Shown: positions 53,008 through 62,157 of the stretch, piece after piece | Position numbering within the stretch: the stretch's first letter is position 1 | Layout: every line of letters begins with the position of its first letter | Assembly (NCBI GenBank): GCA_030068145.1 | Contig: JAPJBO010000382.1 | Span: 124,001 to 188,000 of the forward strand | Source: Diplonema papillatum | Taxonomy: Eukaryota; Euglenozoa; Diplonemea; Diplonemida; Diplonemidae | Direction of reading: 5' to 3' | Length of the DNA: 64,000 bases | The notes under the pieces: generated by a model | What the model was told of the DNA's origin: nothing | The model's input: the letters and a program-made list of their open reading frames with translations, nothing else | The model's database searches: none | Translations under genes and position numbers: made by a program

Positions 53008-53088
53008 TATGCATACGTATGCAGCCGTATGCGTATGCATATTTTCAAATCTGCTTACGCATACGCATACGTATGCACGTATGCAGCC
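53008..53088. repeat. GCATACG/CGTATGC palindromic array, right
   Basis: Same motif vocabulary as 52325-52425, with ACATATGCATACGTATGCA and ATACGCATACGTATGCACGT. Confidence 0.75.
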
Positions 53089-53116
53089 AGCCCAGCCGGG
53101 CCCCCCCTTCTTTTCG

Positions 53117-53252
53117 TATAAGCACCTGCTTTGTAGGAAATAATTGAGGAGGCTGCCAGCTGCAAAAGATCAAAGGAGGTAAATGTGCTGTAGCCCACAC
53201 GAAACACAGGTGAACCTGGGTTCAGTGGCGGGCGTAAGCGTTCAACAAAAAT
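53117..53252 (-). repeat. R1 copy abutting the YR retroelement
   Basis: Inverted R1 (ends GGCGGGCGTAAGCGTTCAAC) stops exactly where the gag-like frame of the retroelement begins. Confidence 0.65.
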
Positions 53253-56200
53253 GCCGAAGCAACTCGACAGGTCGGGCGCGGTGAGCTGGGTGAAAAGAGT
53301 GGTCGGGACTGATGTCCCGTCCCTTCTCTATTCGCCGACTAGCGGCGGTCCTAAGCCCCGGCGTCTGCGGCGGGAGCGTGGCCTTCGGAGACGAGCGGAG
53401 CAGGTCCGCGAACTCGTCCGCGGTGGCGGACGGAGCCGACGCGACCGCCAGCCACGCGAGGGGGCGCCTCCTCGTCCGTGTACCCTAAGGCGCCCAGAAG
53501 GCCCCTTAGCCCCGCCTCCGCGGTCCCCTCGACGTCGCGTGCGACCTTGCACTGCCGCTCCCCGCGACCGTTTCTCCCGCTGACGACTCGACCACCGCTG
53601 CCGTGTTCGGCCCATCTCACCCAGCCGCGCGACGCGTCTCTTCCGCCGAGAGCGACGATCCCCTCAGCCCAGATGGCAACGATCTGAGGGACTGCAACTC
53701 CGCCGGGGGCAGCCGGGACGACCACGCGTCGGACACAGGCCGGCTGCAGCGTCAGATCGACCGCCTCACCGAGTTGGTAATGGCGGCCCTCCCAACGCGC
53801 ACCTCGCCACCCGCCCAGCCTTCGCCCGCCCCTGAGGCCCCTGAGGCAGTACCTGAGGCAGCACCCGCGGGCTCCCGTCCCGTCGTCCCGCCGACGTCGG
53901 TGGGCACATGCCCCTGTCCAGTACAACATCAGTTTCCGGTTTTCACGAGGCCGCTCCCGCCTCCGCCCCTCGTTGACGTTTCTCGCCTTCCGCGGGCTGT
54001 CCGATTGCCGGACGATCCTCGCGATCTTCCGCAGACCGTCGTGGCGCTGCCCGCCGGCCGCATCCTGCCCCCAGCCGTACGCCGAGCCCCGCCAGCCCTA
54101 CGCCAGCCATCCTCTTCTGCGCAGATATCCCCGCGGTCAAGCAGCCGGGTCACAAACAGGACCAGCGCCGTCGGGACGTCGAATGGATCGTCGGACATCG
54201 CTTCCCAGTGGCGCCGGAACTCCAGAAAACGGCGGTACACGGAGTGGATTCCGCGACGTGTGAGCGCAAGGTCATCCCCTATGTACGTGTTCGGAGTCCG
54301 GACAAGACGTTCCCGCTCGAGCGGGGCTCTGATAGGAGAGGACGTCCGCGTCGCCCTGCCACAGGAGGCGGGAACCGGTCCAAGGCACCTACTGCCTAGC
54401 CCTCCCCTTGGCTGAGGTTGTCCGCTGAGGGTGCTGGGAGTCGGGGTGAGCTTCGCCCGAGTGTTGGGTGCGGGACTTCGGGTTGCGCTTCCTGGACGGC
54501 TTGGGGGCGGGCTGTTCCTCGGCTTTCTGCAAGGCCTGGAAGACGTTCCGAAGAGACGGAGGGAACCCGGCCTCGTGCTGGTGGCGGTGTTGGAGACCGC
54601 CGGCCAAGGACCAGCCGGCCTTTAAGGCCGTCTTCAGGACCATCATGCGGTGGATGGTGTCCCGGAGGAGTCGCCCATCAGACGCATGGTGGACGTCGAG
54701 TGGCTGAGCAGGTGTCCTGCGTCGTTGGCGACGCTCGGGACTGCGTCGAGTATATCCGCGAAGAAACCGCGGATGTGGACGAGCGCGAGAGACCTTTCGA
54801 TGGGAGAGAGGCTCACCCAGAGCTCGGGGTCGAGGAGCGCTGGTCCGGGAGAGAGCGTGTGGGAGTCCTGGACCGACCCGCCTCCCCCCAGCGAAGACGG
54901 GTCCTCCGGAAAATCCGGCCGCGGTGCAGTACGTCGTGAATGTTCAGTCGGCCGAGAAGCGTTCGGGGCGACCTGTCGACAGCCAGCTCGTCAGGGATTT
55001 CGTCGGATCTCTGAAACGGGCGGGCGCGATGAAGCCATCGAAGCAGGCCGTGCCGGTGACGAAGGACGAGCTGCATCATGCCGTTCGTTTAGAGTCGGAT
55101 CCCGGTGCGCGGGTTGCTTTGGCTTTGGCATAGCAGGGGGCTGCGCGCGTGGACGACGAACACGACACCGAGGGTGCCGGTTTCTGGGCGGTAAACTGGG
55201 TAGGTTCGAAGTCGGATCCCTTCCGCCTAGGTCAGGTTATAGGCGTGATTCTTCCGCCAGCTCAGGACCAGGAGCTTCGCTCGCTGCTGTCTCAGGCGCC
55301 GCCCGGCCGCTTTCTGTTCCCGAACATCCCTTTTCGGCGAGTTGTGTCCGCGCTGAAGCGCGCCAACCTCCCCCTCACCGGCCATTTTCTCCGGCGGGGC
55401 GCCCTTTCCCACCTGTTGAGGAGCGGGGTCGACCTGCGAGTGATTCAGAGCGTGTCGCGTCATACCACGCTGACGGAGCTACCGCCCTCTACGTTCACCC
55501 CGTTTGTTGGTGTCGCGTCCGGAGGCGATCTCCTTGTCAACAACTCTACGCCCCCCCCGTAACGCAGAAGAGGAGAACCTTGACAGGTTGTCAGCTTTGG
55601 ATAGCCAGGGTTTGCTGCATGGCGTGCTGGATGCGATTCGTTCTTGGGAGTCCTTCCGTTCTGCCCTTCTCCCGGGAGCGGAGGAAGCGCTGACGGAAAG
55701 AGGGTTCACGCGGACGACGTCAAGGCGCATGCTTCGTCATCTCCCGAGGGTTCACGCGGACGACGTCAAGGCGCATGCTTCGTCATCTCCCGGATCTGAT
55801 TAGGTATGGAGTGACGGAGCTCGCTTCGAGCCCGTCAAAGGTCGTCCTCCCTGCCTTCACACACGACAAGAAGAGCGGGGGGCAACGATTCGTATGTGAC
55901 GGGCTGAAGCTCAACGCGATCATGGCGCGTCCGCCTCCGATGCTGCTGCCTTCCGTACACGAAGTTATCGACCGCGTTCTGGCCTCGTCGGTGGTGTTTC
56001 TAGCGGACGCCAGGTGCTATTTCTATCAGCTCCGGCTGGACGCGATAATCGGCCCATTTTTTGGCATGCACTTGGCCCGACCACGGGGTGTGAGGGCTCA
56101 ACTCGTGGCTATGTGCATGGGCTGGAGCTGGGCTCTGGCGATAGCGCAGAGGCTTCTCGAGTACGCCGGAGTCTGACGGTCTGCCCTGGGTCGACAGCTT

Positions 56201-56640
56201 CGTCGTCGCTGGGGATTCGTTAAATTTTGGGTCCAATTTTTTGGTCCAAATTTTGGGTCCAATTTTTTGGGGTCGAAATTTTGGGTCCAAATTTTTGGTC
56301 CAAATTTTTGGTCGAAAATTTTGGGGTCCGACCTGGACGAGGACGACAGGGAGCCCCAGGATGTACGTGTTCCGCAGCCTCTGGAATGCTCCTTCGACTT
56401 CGTCCTTTTCGTCGCGCGTGAAGATCCAGAACATGGCGACCACCGATCCCCTGGACACCTCCACCTTTTTTGTCGACGTACGGGGTACGCGAGGCGCAGC
56501 TCTCTTTTCCTGGATATCACGTCGTGCATCATCTGCGAGAACTCGGTCGGCAGGTGGTCGAAATCGCCGTAAGCGAAGAACAAGTGACTCGTCTCTTGCC
56601 CGCGAGCCGAACAACATCTACACATCCACCGCGGTACAAT
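53251..56640 (+). mobile_element. Broken tyrosine-recombinase (YR/DIRS-like) retroelement
   Basis: Parts in plus-strand order: a start-like segment at 53251 and a Pro-rich gag-like region with a short coiled coil (about 53600-54200); a tyrosine recombinase C-terminal region (about 54920-55560) with the helix motif HFLRRGALSHLLRSG followed by VSRHTTL; and a reverse transcriptase palm region (about 55600-56215) with RFVCDGLKLN, DARCYFYQLRLD, MCMGWSWALAIAQR and WVDSFVVAGD in the place of the catalytic box. An AT-rich tandem repeat (56222-56330) interrupts it. Parts of the minus strand (about 53930-54900) are also coding-like, so it may be a composite of two elements. It is clearly broken, with several interruptions. 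The order YR before RT is unlike most DIRS/Ngaro elements and recalls VIPER/TATE. Age: moderate, since motifs are still plain. Confidence 0.6.
56222..56330. repeat. TTTTTGGTCCAAA tandem repeat
   Basis: Units AAATTTTGGGTCCAA and AATTTTTTGGTCC in irregular tandem, AT-rich against GC-rich surroundings, inside the fossil retroelement. Confidence 0.75.
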
Positions 56641-57420
56641 ACGTGGTCAACATACAACAATCCGCGCATACTTGAGAGAGTACATCGTCCCAGAACTGGT
56701 GCAAGAAGGGGTCGTCGAAACAAACGTTACGTTTGCACGTTTTGTCGAACGTTTGCGTTTGATAAACTTGTCAAACGTACGTTTTGCAAACGCTTGGTAA
56801 CATAACTGCTGTCCCCGCCCAATCGTCGGAGCTTCTTTGGTGCAAGCTCTGGGTAGCGCGATCTCATTTGTTGCGCAGCGAGAGATGCTTTCCAGTGCGC
56901 CAAGGCTTTTCGGACGAGTACTGGGCGGTCGACTTCGAGTACCACAACACACTTCCGTTCCCTTGTTGTTTCGCCAGATAGTAGGTAGGGACAGAAGGAA
57001 TCTCATTGGTCCATTGATGTGCGTCTTTAATTAGAAGACGAGTCATTTGCTACCTTAAGAGAGTCACAGTTACTACCGCCGTTTACCCGCGCTTGACCTG
57101 ATCTCTCAGCGTTGACATTCAGGGCACTGGGCAGAAGTCACATTCCACTCGCCACCGTTGTGATGAAGCGGAATGCTGTGGCTTAATTGACCAGTTGGAT
57201 TCCTCTTGTTCGCAACAGTTCCAAGCTGACACTTCATTGCGGACACAACGTGGCGGGTTGCCCTGCAATGTCCCGCGACGGCTAAGAAGACGCACGCAGT
57301 TGTGTGTTTCGGCGATTGGGGATCAGAATCACATCCTGAGCGAGCAACGGGGTAAACAAAAAATGCGTTTCTTTCGTGCTCGATAGCAGAAGAACAAGCC
57401 AGAGGTGTAAGAGTAACTAG
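56641..57420. other. Non-coding stretch
   Basis: Has a cluster of CAAACGTTTGCG / AAACGTACGTTTTGC-type self-complementary pieces at 56720-56800. No gene is supported. Confidence 0.35.
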
Positions 57421-57423
57421 TAA

Positions 57424-57857
57424 CTAGGAAAACAAAGTGCCGGCTGTTACTTTGATTGAATGTAGCTCGCATGAAGCCGGCGTTCCAATTTGGCCGTGTT
57501 CTTCGAACGGCTGGCGCTCCGTTTCCACGCCGATGCGCTTCCTCATGGTCTGTGGAAATGAAGCCACGCAATCCATCAGCTTTTCTTCCAAGCAGGAAAG
57601 CAGTGCTTTCATTGAAAGACGCGCAGAAAAACTCCTTCCTGACCGTTCTCCACAGGTTGCATACCCGCAAGGAATTGCCTAGGAATTGGCTTGTGGGGGG
57701 TGATTTCACCTTGTTTTCGCATCTGCAGCCATTTTTCCAGCCAGACGTCCGACCACTTTTTCCCGCCCTTTCGGAGCGATTTATGGGCACCTGAGTGGTA
57801 AGTTTCGAGTTTTGGATTTCTGGTGAAGCCCAATTTGGGTTTCTGATGATTTTCCAT
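57424..57857 (-). pseudogene. Coding-like fragment of unknown family
   Basis: Two neighbouring minus-strand stretches look protein-like: RKGGKKWSDVWLEKWLQMRK (near 57760) and ECLEEKLMDCVASFPQTMRK-like sequence (near 57560). They are in different frames and lack a clear start or splice pattern. It is either a decayed gene or chance. Confidence 0.22.
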
Positions 57858-58103
57858 ATGCGAGCTACTTCAATCTGTAGGTGCCAGAACAAGATTCAAA
57901 AGTGTCAGCGCACTTTCCTCGTGCATCGAAAAGGGTAGGGAGGGACGAAATGCGGGTGTTTAGTGTACAAGAAAAGAAAATCACGAGAAAACGGTACTGT
58001 GTACGTGTAAAAGCAGTATTGTCATGCCTCCCATGCGTGTTTGATGTTGGCATCAAGTCTTCTTCGAAGAATGTGTCGATAGAAAACACAAGTTGGGCGT
58101 GTC
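57858..58103. other. 3' flank of gene D with an R3 copy
   Basis: R3 at 58010-58085 (GATGTTGGCATCAAG variant of the palindrome). No other feature. Confidence 0.4.
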
Positions 58104-59084
58104 TTACAGCAGCAGAGCACTCACAGCGGCGATCGCCACGAGGAGAGACAGGGCGGGAGTGCCTGCGGGAGAAACAGTGGAGAGGATGGCGGAGCCGCCC
58201 GCGATTTCAGTCACGAATACGGTTGAGTTGACGACGGCCAGGACTTCGGACGTCTCCGCGGCGAAGACGATGCCTTCCGCTGGTGTGTAGTCGCACACAC
58301 TGTTAACCAACACGTCCATGGACGGCGTTATCATGGCGTGCCTCGAAAAGGTATCGCTTCCTCTGTTGCACTTGCCAGCAACGAACGCAAACGCGGTTGA
58401 CGCAGTCTGGCAACTGTTGTCCGTGAATTCGTCCAGAGCAATCACAGCCTGACCCAAAGAGCACGTCATCATCCGCTTGTACGAACCGGCTTCCAGCACG
58501 CAGCTAGACGAAGCTCGGCGACAGCAGAACCCATCGCAAAGGTTCGCGCACTTGGCAGCACCGACCGCGGCAGGGGCGTCGGACTGTTCAAACACCGTCA
58601 GCACCTCATTGTGCGTCACATTGCCCCCGCAGTTGCCGGTGCCGTACTCGTTCAAGACCACGTCCTGTCCAAAAAGGCTTGCCTGGATGCCGGCCATTTC
58701 GCACGCCTCCACTGCACCGAGCGTCGTCTCGAAGTGAACCGAGAATGCATCGAAAGTGACGCACGTGGACGGTTGGAGATAGGTACGCGTGCGCTCGACG
58801 GTGCCCGCGCAGTTGGCGTTCGCCCAGTGGTCCACGTACCAAGCAGTAGCCAGAGCACCTTTAGCATTGCACTCGGTCAGGGGCTCGGTCGCACCGATTT
58901 TCATAGACTGCGTAGTGGACAACGTCATGCAGTTTCCGATACTAGCCCTCGTCGGAGTAACCGTGCCGCCACAAGGTGCACCGGCGGAACCTTGCGCGAA
59001 CACTGTCGGGACAAGGTTCGGCTGGTGGATCCGGGCGCTGGCGGCGGCCGCCAGGAGGGTCGCGAAACAGACAAGCTTCTGCAT
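58104..59084 (-). CDS. Gene D: Cys-rich secreted, probably GPI-anchored protein
   Basis: 326 residues. The start gives a signal peptide MQKLVCFATLLAAAASA with likely cleavage after residue 17. The C-terminus is a hydrophobic tail ALSLLVAIAAVSALLL with no charged end, preceded by Ser/Gly/Ala-rich residues, typical of a GPI-attachment signal. The mature part has 16 Cys. Two modules share the spacing C-x-G-T-V, then Cys after about 15 residues, then Cys after 19 (38/52/72 and 92/108/128), and a third begins at Cys152 (CGGNV). Sequons NVT (155) and NST (286) suggest glycosylation. A pyrimidine-rich tract (A/G-rich on the coding strand) lies just upstream of the start. No enzyme motif is seen; a surface or secreted structural role is likely. 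The family is not recognised. Confidence 0.75.
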   Translation of the reverse strand: MQKLVCFATLLAAAASARIHQPNLVPTVFAQGSAGAPCGGTVTPTRASIGNCMTLSTTQSMKIGATEPLTECNAKGALATAWYVDHWANANCAGTVERTRTYLQPSTCVTFDAFSVHFETTLGAVEACEMAGIQASLFGQDVVLNEYGTGNCGGNVTHNEVLTVFEQSDAPAAVGAAKCANLCDGFCCRRASSSCVLEAGSYKRMMTCSLGQAVIALDEFTDNSCQTASTAFAFVAGKCNRGSDTFSRHAMITPSMDVLVNSVCDYTPAEGIVFAAETSEVLAVVNSTVFVTEIAGGSAILSTVSPAGTPALSLLVAIAAVSALLL

Positions 59085-59186
59085 CTCTCTTTTGCGTTCG
59101 TTCTTTTTTTTTTTTTTTCTTTTTTCTTTTTGAGGGTGCTACCTTTCAATCAGGGAAATTTTTTTGGGGGTGTTTTGGAGGTGTTT

Positions 59187-59273
59187 CCCCCCCCCCCGTG
59201 TATAAGATCGGTTTTTTTGGGGGGCGATCTTAAACACGGGAAAACGCGATCTTAAAACACGGGGGGGGGTAGG
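59187..59273. mobile_element. Truncated relative of the 224-bp MITE
   Basis: CCCCCCCGTGTATAAGATCG and CGATCTTAAACACGGG arms with the right end GGGGGTAGG followed by TA, as in 35554-35777; the left end is incomplete. Confidence 0.5.
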
Positions 59274-59448
59274 TAACTACTAAATGCTGCGGGGGAAGAG
59301 TCGACTTCTTGAGTTTTGTGCCCAACCTGAGCCGCCTTCGCAACCGGGTGTGGATGCCCCGCAGCGGTCCGAGGATCCTTTCGTGGAGGCCCAGCACTTG
59401 CACCTTGTTCTAGAACGATGCCCCGCGGTACTCTGTCAAGCATGAGAG

Positions 59449-59750
59449 AGAGGGAGACGAGTTAGAGTGCAGGGGACCATCTCTCCGGGGAGTTTCCGGT
59501 CTTCTCACTTCTATTCGTGCTGCTACGGCGGGCGTAAGTCGCTCCGGAGGCGCGCTGCAGGTTGCGGCTCTGCTACAGTGAGTGGCGGCGCCGGAGTTGG
59601 CGCTGCAGCGGGCGCTCTGGCCGGCGGGTGAGCTCGTCTCGCGGGGGATCGCCGCCTTGGAACGCTGCGGGCCCTCTTGATGGGAACTTCAGCTTCCATT
59701 GAGCGAAGGCTACGTCCTGAGGGTACACGGGTTGGCGTCGTTCCAGCGGT
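59449..59750 (-). repeat. R10 copy
   Basis: Matches 36345-36690 closely, from GAGACGAGTTAGAGTGCAGG through GCTACGGCGGGCGTAAGTCG to CTTCCATTGAGCGAAGGCTA, with a deletion of about 55 bp. It again starts at a GA-rich run. An R8 motif follows at 59768-59812. Confidence 0.7.
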
Positions 59751-59812
59751 CTTTGGCGTGTGCAAGATAGACAGCGGCAGGCAATTCAGTGCGGTTCTAG
59801 AAGTCGAGAGAT

Positions 59813-60655
59813 GTGGGGCTTGTTCGGGACGCCGGGCACGATCTCCTGGGCCCGATTCATTTGCATTCCCTCCGTGTCTTTCGAGCATGTGGTACGTCTT
59901 TCATACTCATTCTAATCGGCATCCCTCGTCTTGAATCGCGAACGATCCCTTTCGTGGAATGTTAACACCTGAGATTATCGAGGCGAGGTCATGCCAGATT
60001 AGTTAGCTATGTCACTAGAGCGGAGTCCGCTGTTGCCTGACAGGATGCCAGACACCCCTTCATTAAAGCCGCTGCAAACTGCCTCAGAGGCAACGCAGGC
60101 GACGTTAATGAAACTTCGAGCGGAAGACAATTGAGGTTTTCTGAATCTCACTATCGTTAAAGATAGCGGGTGGTGATTTACAGGAGGATCTCGTTTTGTC
60201 TCACTATCGTTAAAGATAGCGGGTGGGTGATTTACAGGAGGATCTCGTTTTGTTCTAAACCCGGTTTGTGGGTATTTGGCAGGAATCGTTGCTCCGGTTT
60301 TAGTTGAAGTGATGGCGACGTTCCAAAGGCAGCGGCCGTTATTACTTACTTCTCCCTTTCTTCCGGCAGTCGTTCTCGACAGACAATACAAAGAGCAGAA
60401 ACTCTCAGGGGGAGGCGGAAGTGCTCCCAGCAAAAGAATTGGGCGTGCGGGTTGCAACAAGATATAATGCAGGGTCAAACCCTTGTGTCTTTTTAAACGC
60501 TGCCGCGGGGCCGATGGCCACCAAAAAAAATTTGGAATTTTTTTTGGGTAAGGTGCCTTAGGGGACTAGTCCCAATGTGAAATGTGCCCTTAGGGGACTA
60601 GTCCCACTTGGAAATTGTTACCTTGACTTTTGTCAGGGAAATGCACTTAGCAGAT
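59813..60655. other. Non-coding stretch
   Basis: A 47-bp direct repeat (TCACTATCGTTAAAGATAGC, then GGTGATTTACAGGAGGATCT) occurs at 60150 and 60201. It holds an internal near-palindrome CTATCGTTAAAGATAG. R15 lies at about 60478-60530. Confidence 0.5.
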
Positions 60656-60659
60656 TTCG

Positions 60660-60950
60660 AGCAAATTTTGGAAATTTTCATTTTTCCAGATTTTTCCAGA
60701 TTTTGGCCGATTTTTCCAGTTTTTGGCCATTTTTGCCGATTTTCCCGGATTTTGGCCATTCTTGCCGATTTTTCCGCATTTTGGCCATCTTTGGCCGATT
60801 TTTCCGGATTTTGGCCATTTTTGCCGATTTTTCCGGATTTTGGCCATTTTTGCCGATTTTTCCACATTTTGGCCATTTTAGCCGATTTTTCCACATTTTG
60901 GCAGATTTTGGCCATTTTTGCCGATTTTCCCAGATTTTGGCAGAATTTTT
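60660..60950. repeat. 29-bp TTTTGGCCATTTTTGCCGA minisatellite
   Basis: About ten units of TTGGCCATTTTTGCCGATTT plus TTCCGGATT or variants, period about 29 bp. All frames stay open for long runs, giving misleading F/L/I-rich or K/N-rich translations. Confidence 0.85.
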
Positions 60951-61190
60951 TAGAGTTATAGTTCGCTTGAGAATCCGGGATTTTAGAGTCTCCGGGTGAC
61001 TTTCGTCGAATGGGTTCTTTTAAAGCTATTACGGGTGGGCTTGGGGGGGCATGCATGGCTTCTTTCGTGTACACCTTACTTGGTCGCTTGAGCCAATTCA
61101 CCTACCCCCTGATCGAGTGTAATCGAGCGTAATCGTTTGGATTAGAATGCAAAGAATCTGTGGCGATAATCTGCATCGCCGACGGCGCGG

Positions 61191-61796
61191 TTATCTCTTC
61201 GCACGTGATGTGTCATGCTTTCGCCTCTTTAGCTCGTCTTGATCGTCGCGCTCAGGCGCGCGTTTGGTGCTTCGCTTCTTCTTCGATTGCTCGTCGAGGT
61301 TCATCGGTTGCGCGTCGATTTCTGCTTTTTCCCAGCGCCTGGGCGATGGTCGTGGCGCATCGACGCGTCCTTTGCGTCTTTTCGGTACCGGCTCCGCCGC
61401 GGAGTCTGGTTGCCGCTTCTTCGCTGGCGTTGGCGCCGTCTTCCCGACCTTCGCTGCTGATGTCGGCGTTGATGTTGCGGGTTCTCGCTCGTCTTCCTCT
61501 GCTTCCGGCAGAACGAGCACCACGTTCTCACGTTTCGCCTGTCTCGGCGCTGGCGCGGGACCCTCCGGCTCCGCCTTCCTCTTCTTCGCCGTTGTTTCTT
61601 CACCTCTCGCCACGGCCGCCCGGTGGTGCCCTTTCCTGCAGCAGTGCCCGGGTCTCCTACTCCTCAGGTCGGCGTGTTTCTTACAGCCGTCGCACGTCGG
61701 CATGCCATGATCGAGGCATCGGTGGTGATGGTTGCGACAGCACTCCGCTGTCGTCTTACACGTGGCGCACTGCGTCATCCGGTGCTCGGCACACAT
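61191..61796 (-). CDS. Cys/His-rich basic protein of the 2.9-kb transposon
   Basis: 201 residues from the start at 61796. Starts further upstream (to 61982) only add translated GTAATCGAG repeat. Residues 2-53 form a dense Cys/His cluster: MCAEHRMTQCATCKTTAE (CxxC at 10-13), then CCRNHHHRCLDHG, then CDGC (35-38) and HCC, consistent with binding two or more zinc ions. The rest is Lys/Arg/Ala/Pro/Glu-rich with several nuclear-localisation-like patches (KKRK, KRRKGR, KKKRSTKR). This is the layout of a DNA-binding accessory or N-terminal transposase protein. Free-standing Cys clusters occur in KDZ-type transposases, but I cannot show homology. The frame is intact. Confidence 0.5.
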   Translation of the reverse strand: MCAEHRMTQCATCKTTAECCRNHHHRCLDHGMPTCDGCKKHADLRSRRPGHCCRKGHHRAAVARGEETTAKKRKAEPEGPAPAPRQAKRENVVLVLPEAEEDEREPATSTPTSAAKVGKTAPTPAKKRQPDSAAEPVPKRRKGRVDAPRPSPRRWEKAEIDAQPMNLDEQSKKKRSTKRAPERDDQDELKRRKHDTSRAKR

Positions 61797-61807
61797 TTTT
61801 ACGGCTA

Positions 61808-61895
61808 GGCGTAATCGAGTGTAATCGAGTGTAATCGAGTGTAATCGAGCGTAATAGAGTGTAGTAGAGTGTAGTAGAGCGTTGTAGAGTGTGAT
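61808..61895. repeat. GTGTAATCGA tandem repeat
   Basis: About nine 10-bp units, GTGTAATCGA drifting to GTGTAGTAGA, inside the transposon and directly before the start of its Cys/His gene, where it may be 5' UTR or promoter. Confidence 0.8.
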
Positions 61896-62157
61896 CGAGA
61901 TTGACACTAGTATTTTGGGTTCGACCACTGGTGGACCCCTGACTGGCCCATGGGCGACCATGTTGACCACTGTCTGGCCCAAGACGTGCCAAGCATAAGC
62001 ATACGAGGGACGGAAACCGCAGGCAAGTGGGCGATGTGCATATGAGACCGGAAGCTCTCGAGATGAAGATGTTCTAAATCATGCCAGCAAGCACGGGGAC
62101 TGCAGGCGGGTTGGTGGCGAAAAGGGACAGAAAGATCTTCGAGCGACTGTGAGCAGC

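Noticed and set aside
53603-54415. A host nuclear protein
   Set aside because: Pro-rich with a short coiled coil, directly ahead of recombinase and reverse-transcriptase regions on the same strand; a gag-like role in the fossil element explains it better.
57456-57794. A LINE endonuclease scrap suggested by WLVGGDF on the plus strand near 57.7 kb
   Set aside because: The match is five or six residues only, with no catalytic neighbours, and the minus strand is equally protein-like.
60598-61101. Lys/Asn-rich and Phe/Leu-rich long frames on both strands
   Set aside because: Translations of the 29-bp minisatellite in all frames.
61191-61982. The longer 263-residue form of the transposon Cys/His protein
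   Set aside because: The extra N-terminal residues are mostly the translated GTAATCGAG repeat; the start at 61796 sits directly before the Cys/His cluster.
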